Part shown: piece after piece, positions 31,822 to 37,667 of the stretch
How positions within the stretch are numbered: the first letter of the stretch is position 1
Layout: each line of letters opens with the position of its first letter
Source of the DNA: Verrucomicrobiota bacterium
GTDB taxonomy: Bacteria > Verrucomicrobiota > Verrucomicrobiia > Palsa-1439
Direction of reading: 5' to 3'
Assembly: GCA_016871575.1 (NCBI GenBank)
Contig: VHCW01000046.1
Coordinates: 1-37,667 of the forward strand
Length of the DNA stretch: 37,667 bases
The notes under the pieces: model-generated
What the model saw: the letters and a program-made list of their open reading frames with translations, nothing else
The model's database searches: none
What the model was told of the DNA's origin: nothing
Program-made: the position numbers and the translations under genes

Positions 31822-32492
31822 GCACAACACCCTTTTACAAAATCGGTCACCGCGCGCAGGTGGACGAGGACGTTGTCCTCGGCTACCGGTATCCCGGCGA
31901 TTCGCAGCCGACGCGGATTGGCGACTACGCCATCATCCGGTCGGGAACGATCATCTACGCGAACACCACCATCGGCCATCGTTTCCAATGCGGGCATCAG
32001 GTGTTGATCCGCGCCGAGGTGACCATCGGCAATCGCTGCGTCGTCCATCACAAGTGCACGCTGGAAGGACGCATCCGCATTGGCAACGGCGTGAAGATTA
32101 TGGCACACGTCTATATTCCGAGCACCACAGTGATTGGCAACATGGTGTTCATCGGACCGGGCACGACCTTCCTGAACGCCAAGTATCCCATGCGCCAACC
32201 CGGCGTCCAAGGCGCGCGGATCGAAGACCACGTCTGCATCGGTGGTGGCGTGACCATCTGCCCCGGCGTCACGATCGGACGCAACTCCTTCATCGGCGCC
32301 GGTTCGGTGGTGAACAAGGACGTGCCGCCCGACACGCTGGCCTACGGCGTGCCCGCCCGTCATCATCCGTTGCCCGAGGATATTTCACACGGCAATCTGC
32401 CCGAACAACTCTTGCCGCAGACCGACCTCTGGGGCGCGCAGCACGACGATTCGTGGAAAGATGAAATGGGAGATGCGTTCCCGCGAAAATGA
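31818..32492 (+). CDS. Left-handed beta-helix (hexapeptide) acetyltransferase-like protein
   Basis: 224 residues. Hexapeptide repeats are plain: RIGDYAIIRSGTIIYANTTIG, VTIGNRCVVHHKCTLEGRI, VTIGRNSFIGAGSVVNKDVPP, and the closing YGVPARHH. This is the WbbJ/NodL/VatD-like acyl-CoA acyltransferase fold that modifies sugars, with the catalytic His probably in the CVVHHKCT region. It overlaps the ceramidase-like gene by 4 bp (ATGA). The last 24 nt of its C-terminal coding region are almost repeated at 34899-34922. The acceptor sugar is unknown. Confidence 0.87.
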   Translation: MSTTPFYKIGHRAQVDEDVVLGYRYPGDSQPTRIGDYAIIRSGTIIYANTTIGHRFQCGHQVLIRAEVTIGNRCVVHHKCTLEGRIRIGNGVKIMAHVYIPSTTVIGNMVFIGPGTTFLNAKYPMRQPGVQGARIEDHVCIGGGVTICPGVTIGRNSFIGAGSVVNKDVPPDTLAYGVPARHHPLPEDISHGNLPEQLLPQTDLWGAQHDDSWKDEMGDAFPRK

Positions 32493-32532
32493 GCAGGCCA
32501 CCCAACCAAGAAACAACCGCAACGACTTCAAG

Positions 32533-33672
32533 ATGAAAACATTCTCCCCCGCCATCTTTCTGTTGGCATTGGTGCTGCAGCTCACTTCGCACGCTGAACC
32601 GCCCAAGCCGTCACGCTTTGATTTCCATGAGCGTTTTATTGCGATTGATGGGGCCTGCGGTTGGCCGAACCTGAACCGGTTGCCAGACGGGAAACTTGCC
32701 GTCCTCATCTGGCCGTACAACAATCATGGCGTCACGGAAGGTTCGGCTGAGTGCTGGCTCAGCGACGACGGAAGTCATTGGCGGAAATCCAGTGTTCCAG
32801 TTCCGCACGCGGCGGGAATGAACCGCATGAATCTCGCGGCGGGTGTTGTGGACGAGAAGTGTTTCGCCATCGTCGGCGGGTGGGACAAGCGTATCCCCTA
32901 CACGGCAGGACCAAGTCGGGGGCCTCAAAAGGAAGGCGCGCTGACGATTCAGCCCATTGCGGCTGTCTCCGTGGATTCCGGCAAGAGTTGGCGACAGTTC
33001 CCCGAACTGGGGTTGCCCAAGAGAAGCGATGGGAAGAGCTTGGTTCCCTATGGCCGCATCGCAAAACTGGCTGACGGCGAGTATGGTGTTTGCTTCTACG
33101 GTGGCGCGGTTTATTTCTACACGACGGCAGACGGCGGAAACACGTGGACGTTGCGTGGAACCATCGTGGACAAGCCCACGCACAACGAGACGACCTGGGT
33201 GCAGCTTGACAATGGCGACTTGTTTGCCGCTGCCCGCACGACGAGCGAGATGCGGTTGGACGGGTTTCGTTCCACTGATGGCGGTCGCACTTGGACATCA
33301 GAAGGTCCGCTGACATTGGCCCGTCAACATCCCGCCGATTTGCTCAAGTTATCCGATGGGCGCGTGCTTCTCTCCTACGCGTCCCGCAACGTCGGCCTCT
33401 ACGCGATCTGGGTGCAGATGGGGAAGCGTGACCTCAAAGCCTGGTCGGCTCCGATGATGTTGGTTGATTTGGAGGGTTCCTCGGAGTTTCAACACACGCC
33501 GGCTCCCAGCAGCGATGGTGGGTATCCCTCCACGGTTCAGACGGCGGATGGGACATTTGTTACCGCCTACTACAGTCGCGGCGTGCCGGCCCATCAACGT
33601 TACCACGTGGGAGTCATCCGCTGGCGGCCATCGAAAACCGCTTTTCCCATCGTCCCACCCACTCCGCGATGA
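32533..33672 (+). CDS. Secreted sialidase-family (Asp-box) beta-propeller protein
   Basis: 379 residues from ATG-32533 with a signal peptide (MKTFSPAIFLLALVLQLTSHA). Three Asp boxes of the S-x-D-x-G-x-x-W type are visible: SVDSGKSW, TADGGNTW and STDGGRTW. They mark exo-sialidase-like or BNR-repeat propellers, but the catalytic Arg triad and Tyr/Glu pair of true sialidases could not be confirmed, so the substrate may be another glycan. It is followed by the Kelch gene with a 4-bp overlap, a pairing reminiscent of sialic-acid utilisation genes. Confidence 0.83.
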   Translation: MKTFSPAIFLLALVLQLTSHAEPPKPSRFDFHERFIAIDGACGWPNLNRLPDGKLAVLIWPYNNHGVTEGSAECWLSDDGSHWRKSSVPVPHAAGMNRMNLAAGVVDEKCFAIVGGWDKRIPYTAGPSRGPQKEGALTIQPIAAVSVDSGKSWRQFPELGLPKRSDGKSLVPYGRIAKLADGEYGVCFYGGAVYFYTTADGGNTWTLRGTIVDKPTHNETTWVQLDNGDLFAAARTTSEMRLDGFRSTDGGRTWTSEGPLTLARQHPADLLKLSDGRVLLSYASRNVGLYAIWVQMGKRDLKAWSAPMMLVDLEGSSEFQHTPAPSSDGGYPSTVQTADGTFVTAYYSRGVPAHQRYHVGVIRWRPSKTAFPIVPPTPR

Positions 33673-34865
33673 ACACGCATTGCTTCTGCCAACACCAGTG
33701 GTGGAAATGGGTCGGGGTCTGTGGATTGATGCTGTCACTGGCAGGGGCCGCCGAAGATCCCCGACTGGAAGCCCGCAAACGGACACGCGAATCGGAGGTC
33801 CAGCGGGCTGGAGTGTCGAGGGCGTTGTCGAAGGAGATGCCGGCCTCGGTGAAGGAGTTGCCGGTCTTTGGCAACATCGAGTGGACGTTGAAGGAACTGC
33901 CGTTCGTCGCGAAAGGGCCGCACGGCGGTATCAGTGGCGCCGGCATGGTGGCGGTGGAAGAACAGATTTACCTGATGGGCGGTTTCATTCCCGCAGGTGA
34001 TGAAACGGAAGATGTTGGTCGCCGCACGTCGCGCTGGGCGCACTGTTATGATCCGAAGACCGACCGGTGGACGCGGCTTCCTGATCTGCCGGGGCGTCGT
34101 GAATACACGCGGGCAATGGCGTTTGGTCGCTCGGTCTATCTGCTCGGTGGCGGCGCACAGATGCGGCCTTACGTGCCGTTTGCCGATGTCTTCCGTCTGG
34201 ACTCGACGCAGACGCCGTTGCAATGGCGGCCGCTGCCGCCGATGACTGTCCCGCGCACGCATTTGTCAGTGGGCGTCATCGGTAGTCAACTAATCGCTGC
34301 GGGAGGGAACAAGTATGATTTAGCGGTGAAGGGCTACAGCTACCGCACGATCCAGAACATCACCGAGCGGTTGGACTTGAACCAGCCGCAAACCGGCTGG
34401 CAGAAGTGTGCCCCGATTCCCGGAAGTCCTCGCGGTTGGTGTGCGACCTCCGTGGTGGATGGAAAACTCTACCTCCTCGGCGGTGTGACTTGGACTGCGA
34501 CGGCACGAGAACGCCTCTCGGAGTCCTTGTGCTACGACCCGTCGCGCGATCAATGGAAACGGCTCGCCGACTTTCCGACTCCCATGTCGGGTTGGGCGAG
34601 TGATGTCTTTGAGCGTCGTTACATCATCGTTGTCGGTGGAGCAGGGAGCCGCTGGAATGATGTGCCGTTTGTCTATGACACTCAGTCGGACCGCTGGATG
34701 CGGATCGCCAGCCCGCTCCCGCCCGGCGGGCTGTTCAACGATCCCGGCGTCTGCATCATCGGCGACAGGATTTTTGTCGTTGGCGGCGAAGGCCCCGGCG
34801 GAAGTCACTTCAACTATTTCCTGACCGGCAAGATCAAGTCGCACCCCGTGGGAGATACTCGGTAA
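33669..34865 (+). CDS. Secreted Kelch-repeat protein, NanM-like propeller
   Basis: 398 residues with an export signal near residues 14-28 (WVGVCGLMLSLAGAAE). Kelch blades read IYLMGGFIPAG, SVYLLGGGAQM, QLIAAGGNKYD, KLYLLGGVTW, YIIVVGGAGS and IFVVGGEGPGG, i.e. six repeats. The same fold forms sialate mutarotase NanM in E. coli, so sialic-acid handling is one option beside the sialidase-like neighbour; other propeller functions are equally possible. The 3' end (from base 34707) is duplicated at 36191-36340. Confidence 0.85.
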   Translation: MNTHCFCQHQWWKWVGVCGLMLSLAGAAEDPRLEARKRTRESEVQRAGVSRALSKEMPASVKELPVFGNIEWTLKELPFVAKGPHGGISGAGMVAVEEQIYLMGGFIPAGDETEDVGRRTSRWAHCYDPKTDRWTRLPDLPGRREYTRAMAFGRSVYLLGGGAQMRPYVPFADVFRLDSTQTPLQWRPLPPMTVPRTHLSVGVIGSQLIAAGGNKYDLAVKGYSYRTIQNITERLDLNQPQTGWQKCAPIPGSPRGWCATSVVDGKLYLLGGVTWTATARERLSESLCYDPSRDQWKRLADFPTPMSGWASDVFERRYIIVVGGAGSRWNDVPFVYDTQSDRWMRIASPLPPGGLFNDPGVCIIGDRIFVVGGEGPGGSHFNYFLTGKIKSHPVGDTR

Positions 34866-34898
34866 CCTGCGGTGCATTTATCATCGTCGTTCTGTTGA

Positions 34899-34934
34899 CA
34901 CGACGATTCGTGGAAGGATGAAGCCAGAGCTTGA
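34899..34934 (+). pseudogene. Twelve-codon remnant of an acyltransferase-like gene
   Basis: Bases 34899-34922 match 32442-32465 (end of the acyltransferase gene) at 23 of 24 positions. The frame reads HDDSWKDEARA and then a stop, against HDDSWKDEMGD in the intact gene. It is a small relic and only the order of fragments nearby makes it convincing. Confidence 0.5.
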
Positions 34935-35019
34935 ATCACCAAAGCGAACGAATGAAGCTTGCCTTGTGGAGAGATGCGGCAGTACCATGCGGCTGAATGG
35001 CAGTGTGTTCCGGTGATAG

Positions 35020-35292
35020 ATGATTGATAGCATTCGCAAGAAACTGGTGGCAGGCGACTACGAGATGACCATTCCGCATTTCATTGAGGAAATGGCGGAG
35101 GACAACTTGGTGTTTGCCGACATCGAGATGGCGATTAGCAACGGCAAAGTGCGCCGTCGTTTCAGGCGTGACCCGCGTGGCACGCGGTACGAAATCGTCG
35201 GCCCGTCTGGGGATGGCCGTCCGATTGCCGTTGTGTGCCGCATCAAGAGCACTGGTAAACTCTTGCTCATCACCACATATGCGTTAGACTAA
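35020..35292 (+). CDS. DUF4258-type toxin-like protein
   Basis: 90 residues. The family pattern is there: YEMTIPHFIEEMAEDNLVFADIE (replacing the usual H-A-x-x-R/E-M-x-E-R), ISNGKVRRRFRRDPRGTRY, and RPIAVVCRIKSTGKLLLITTYAL. DUF4258 proteins occur with YgiT-type zinc fingers in presumed toxin-antitoxin pairs; toxin activity is inferred from family and partner, not seen. The zinc-finger gene follows after 4 bp. The Shine-Dalgarno is weak (GGTGA). Confidence 0.75.
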   Translation: MIDSIRKKLVAGDYEMTIPHFIEEMAEDNLVFADIEMAISNGKVRRRFRRDPRGTRYEIVGPSGDGRPIAVVCRIKSTGKLLLITTYALD

Positions 35293-35296
35293 CAAC

Positions 35297-35557
35297 ATGA
35301 AGACGAAACTGAGCCGGTATGATTATGGCGAGTGTGAGGTGTGCGACACACCGCTCGTGGAGAAGCGGATCAATCAGGACTTTTGGATCGGCGGCCAACT
35401 GATTGTCGTGGAGAACGTCCCGGCGGGAGTTTGTCCGCAATGCGGCGCGAAGGTTGTCAATGCCACCGTTGGTCGTCATCTGGCTGAATTGGTGCGCGAC
35501 AAGAAACGGATCGCAGAAGCTATTCAGATCAGTGTGCCGGCTCTGGCGTATCACTGA
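35297..35557 (+). CDS. YgiT-type zinc-finger antitoxin-like protein
   Basis: 86 residues. Zinc ligands are two CxxC pairs: CEVC near the start (with GECEVCDTPLVEK) and CPQC about 35 residues later, with the VENVPAGVC segment typical of the MqsA/YgiT N-domain. The usual C-terminal helix-turn-helix of MqsA is missing: the protein ends after a short helix (VGRHLAELVRDKKRI). As the second gene of the pair, it is likely the antitoxin and could autoregulate only with help. The pair sits in a scarred region, which fits a mobile or selfish module. Confidence 0.78.
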   Translation: MKTKLSRYDYGECEVCDTPLVEKRINQDFWIGGQLIVVENVPAGVCPQCGAKVVNATVGRHLAELVRDKKRIAEAIQISVPALAYH

Positions 35558-35650
35558 CGACGAACAGTAGCTGCGGACGCTTGTAATTGCCGGAACAAGC
35601 CGAGTTTGACGAGACGCCGTCTGCGGCAAACCGGAACATTTCTCGCCGCT

Positions 35651-36190
35651 TCAATCCGCGCGCAACTGCTTCAGGAGAGCGGCAACTTCTTTGATCGCGA
35701 TATCGGCGGCTTCGGGCGCGAAATGAGTGGTATTCACTTCGTAGCCGCCTTCAGGATAAGCTTCCTTCACGACGAGATAACCGCGCCACCGTTGCAGTGG
35801 GTGATGATGAAGGTGTGCGGGAAGGGCGACGCCTTCTTGATTGCGCAGCCAATCTCGTGAAACACCTCGCCGCCCAAGCCGACAAACGCCACGTTGCCGG
35901 CGCGAGCCACGGTGATGGCCATCGGAACTGTCTCGGTCTGGTTCGTCTTCGCCGGTAGCTCAACGGTCTTGATGATGGAGTTCACCGGGCCGTCTTGCGT
36001 GAAGTCGAGAATCTTGTTCGATGTGTGAACCACTTCCTCGCCCAACATCGTGCCGAGCAGGACCGGTTCAGGAATCCATCCGTTGGTCGTCTTGATTTCC
36101 GGCAGCACGCGGAACCACGGATCAATGTCACCCGAGGCACCGGCAAATCCGGGTGCAGTGATGCCGAGGTGTTTCTTGACGAACTGCTCG
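35651..36190 (-). pseudogene. Broken C-terminal fragment of a ceramidase-like protein (other paralogue)
   Basis: Read on the minus strand, bases 36190-35790 encode GLAEQFVKKHLGITAPGF, DIDPWFRVLPEIKTTNG and FIITHCNGG, typical of neutral ceramidase-like proteins. After CNGG the frame shifts: the next bases read GAVISS and stop in one frame, but YLVVKEAYPEGGYE and LLKQLRAD, ending at a TGA at 35651-35653, in the next. A single-base deletion near 35784 explains this. There is no start or N-terminal half; the fragment ends at a breakpoint at about 36190 with a Kelch fragment on the other strand. It differs from the intact ceramidase-like protein upstream, so it is a separate paralogue. Confidence 0.8.
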
Positions 36191-36340
36191 GCCAGCCCGT
36201 TGCCGCCGGGTGGGTTGTTCAACGATCCCGGTGTCTGCATCATCGGCGATACGATCTACGTTGCCGGTGGCGAAGGCCCCGGCGGAAGTCACTTCAACCA
36301 TTTCCTGATCGGGAAAATCAAGCTCCGACCTGCGGCATAA
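36191..36340 (+). pseudogene. Duplicated 3' end of a Kelch-repeat gene
   Basis: The + strand reads ASPLPPGGLFNDPGVCIIGD, then VAGGEGPGGSHFNHF and IGKIKLRPAA with a TAA at 36338-36340, matching residues near the end of the intact Kelch protein. Bases 36269-36298 are identical over 30 positions to 34785-34814. No start or signal peptide exists. The left end, at 36191, is the same point where homology to the inverted ceramidase-like fragment ends. Confidence 0.85.
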
Positions 36341-36366
36341 GCAGAATCGGTGTGCAGAATCGGTGT
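36341..36366 (+). repeat. Tandem 13-bp direct repeat
   Basis: GCAGAATCGGTGT occurs twice back to back (36341-36353, 36354-36366), right after the Kelch-remnant stop and ending on the -35 box of the next promoter. It may be a duplication from the rearrangement or a regulator site. Confidence 0.75.
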
Positions 36367-36393
36367 TGACTTGAGGCGGGGAAAACCTACACT
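36366..36393 (+). promoter_or_regulatory. Sigma70-like promoter of the MFS gene
   Basis: TTGACT (36366-36371) and TACACT (36388-36393) are spaced by 16 bp. A start near 36400 would give a leader of about 28 nt before the ATG at 36428, containing AGGAGA some 9 nt upstream of it. Sequence match only. Confidence 0.5.
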
Positions 36394-36427
36394 GGCGCGC
36401 ACAACCAACTTCTAGGAGAAGAACACG

Positions 36428-37603
36428 ATGAGCACGACATTGTACATGCAACTGAGCGCGTTGATGTTTTTGGAGTATGCGGTGTGGGGGGCTTGGATGC
36501 CCGTGCTGGCGGCGCGGTTGCTCGGCCCGCTCCAGATGACCGGCAAACAAACCGGCTGGATTTATGCGACGTTGCCTCTGGCCAGCATGATCTCGCCGTT
36601 GTTCGGCGGCTGGCTCGCCGACAAATACGTGGACACCGGGCACATCCTCGCCTTCTGCCACGGCGTCGGCGTCGTGCTGCTGTTCGTCGCGGCGAAGATC
36701 AAGAAGTTTTCGACGATGTTTCTTGTGATGCTGGTTTATTCGATGTTGTTTGGCGCAACGATTCCGCTGGTGAACTCGCTGATGTTCAGCCATCTCACCG
36801 ACGCCGCCAAGCAGGCGCCCAACATTTTCATCTGGGCGCCGGTGGCGTGGTCGGTGATCGGCATGGCGCTCACCGGTTATCGCAACCTCCGCAAGGCCGA
36901 AGGCGACGGCAGTGACTGCCTGAAGTTTGCCGCGCTGCTCTCGATCGCGATGATGGTGATTTGCCTCATGCAGCCCGCGACGCCCCCGAAGGGAACCGGT
37001 TCGGGGTCGCCCGTGTTGCAGGCGATTGGGTTGATGTCGGACCCGAAGTTCGCGGTGTTCATCGTCACCTCGATGGTGGTGGCCGGCATGATGCAGTTCT
37101 ACTTCCTCGGCACGGCCCGGTTCATGGGTGACCTCGGCATTTCGGGCAAGAACATCCCGGCCGCCATGGGCATCGCACAGGCGGCGCAGGCGCTGGCGAC
37201 GTTCTTTTTGCTCGGCTTGTTGTTTGACGACAAGATGCTCGGCGCGAAGTGGACCATCACGCTCGGCGCGGCGAGTTGGATGGTGCTCTATCTGATTTAC
37301 ATGTTGAAACTGCCGAAGGCCGTAATCGTCGTGTCGCAGGTGTTCCACGGGTTGGCCTACGTGTTCTTCATGATCGCCGGGCAGATGTACGTCGGCAAGG
37401 TGGCGCCGAAGGAGATTGCCGGGTCGGCGCAGTCGCTGATCATTCTCGTGACAGTCGGCATCGGTATGTTCCTCGGCACGCCGTTGGCGGGCTGGGCGAT
37501 GGACAAGTTCTCGGTGGACGGGAAGTTCAACTGGACCAAGGTGTTCGCGGTGCCGATGCTCTTGACGCTGGCCGGCGTGCTCGCGCTGGTGTTCGCGTTC
37601 TAG
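36428..37603 (+). CDS. MFS transporter, nucleoside:H+ symporter (NHS)-like
   Basis: 391 residues with about twelve hydrophobic helices. The N-terminus LSALMFLEYAVWGAWMPVLA and the loop GWLADKYVDTG after helix 2 are typical of NupG/XapB-type nucleoside:H+ symporters and of their many PVC homologues. These relatives carry nucleosides or sugars by proton symport. The nearest neighbours are secreted glycan-related proteins, so uptake of a released sugar or nucleoside is a reasonable but unproven role. The ribosome-binding site AGGAGA is well placed. Confidence 0.85.
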   Translation: MSTTLYMQLSALMFLEYAVWGAWMPVLAARLLGPLQMTGKQTGWIYATLPLASMISPLFGGWLADKYVDTGHILAFCHGVGVVLLFVAAKIKKFSTMFLVMLVYSMLFGATIPLVNSLMFSHLTDAAKQAPNIFIWAPVAWSVIGMALTGYRNLRKAEGDGSDCLKFAALLSIAMMVICLMQPATPPKGTGSGSPVLQAIGLMSDPKFAVFIVTSMVVAGMMQFYFLGTARFMGDLGISGKNIPAAMGIAQAAQALATFFLLGLLFDDKMLGAKWTITLGAASWMVLYLIYMLKLPKAVIVVSQVFHGLAYVFFMIAGQMYVGKVAPKEIAGSAQSLIILVTVGIGMFLGTPLAGWAMDKFSVDGKFNWTKVFAVPMLLTLAGVLALVFAF

Positions 37604-37624
37604 TCGGGAGGCGCGAGCAGCAAC

Positions 37625-37667
37625 ATGACACGTCGAGAGTTTCTTGGGACTAGTGCCGTTGCAGTTA
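37625..37667 (+). CDS. Tat-signal protein, N-terminus only (cut by the window edge)
   Basis: The frame from ATG-37625 reads MTRREFLGTSAVAV before the window ends. The twin-arginine motif RREFLG is a classic Tat export signal, common to secreted oxidoreductases, sulfatases and DUF1501 proteins. A GGGAGG lies 13 nt upstream. Nothing more of the product can be told from 14 residues. Confidence 0.6.
   Translation, partial: MTRREFLGTSAVAV

Noticed and set aside
36050-36340. A 96-codon gene ending in Kelch sequence
   Set aside because: Its first half is antisense to the ceramidase-like fragment; only 36191-36340 has Kelch similarity, so it is a chance fusion of debris.

Overview
The window looks like a chromosomal piece of a high-GC, diderm bacterium of the PVC group, most probably Verrucomicrobiota. 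This is inferred from gene content only: hopanoid-type transport and phosphorylase genes, ThuA, PQQ-propeller, ceramidase-like and Kelch secreted proteins, a GDP-mannose 3,5-epimerase homologue, a Tat-exported protein at the right edge, and a planctomycete/verrucomicrobial-style transposase tail at the left edge. No rRNA, tRNA or CRISPR array was seen. Genes are densely packed, with many ATGA-type stop/start overlaps.

Layout. (1) 1-1600: transposase C-terminus, then infC-rpmI-rplT with a promoter-like element and an apparent AUC start codon for infC. (2) 1611-5339, leftward: four coupled genes (ArnT-like transferase, DegT/ArnB-like aminotransferase, ArnC-like polyprenyl-P glycosyltransferase, small LAB_N membrane protein) resembling part of a lipid A amino-sugar modification system. 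(3) 5414-8902: an HpnN-like RND transporter and an HpnG-like phosphorylase, convergent and overlapping, suggesting hopanoid metabolism. (4) 9169-15753: a secreted unknown protein, then a leftward run of pteridine-reductase-like SDR, PTPS/QueD, GNAT, purC and an octaheme cytochrome-HEAT-TPR lipoprotein, preceded by a ThuA lipoprotein. (5) 15842-17731: two perfect palindromes and a PQQ-propeller protein. (6) 17741-23077, leftward: six tightly packed genes (HAD phosphatase, an uncharacterised protein, PfkB kinase, GDP-mannose 3,5-epimerase-like SDR, GHMP kinase, tandem nucleotidyltransferase). They look like a complete route to an unusual nucleotide-activated sugar. An AraC-family regulator, coupled to trmB, is divergent from it. 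(7) 24598-30096, leftward: a TPR-MshEN protein, a PilB/GspE ATPase, a proline-rich HhH-roadblock fusion, an MglA GTPase and a roadblock protein, i.e. a type IV pilus/polarity module. (8) 30307-34865: ceramidase-like, hexapeptide acyltransferase, sialidase-like and Kelch genes, mostly coupled. (9) 34866-36366: a scar with fragments of acyltransferase-, ceramidase- and Kelch-like genes around a DUF4258/YgiT toxin-antitoxin-like pair. (10) 36366-37667: an NHS-type MFS transporter with a readable promoter, and the start of a Tat-signal protein.

The strongest candidates for undescribed biology are: the sugar-nucleotide cassette with its uncharacterised 324-residue member; the pair of roughly 40-bp perfect palindromes (15892-15933 and 22216-22253) that share a core and differ only by symmetric changes; and the HhH-roadblock fusion inside the MglA/pilus module.
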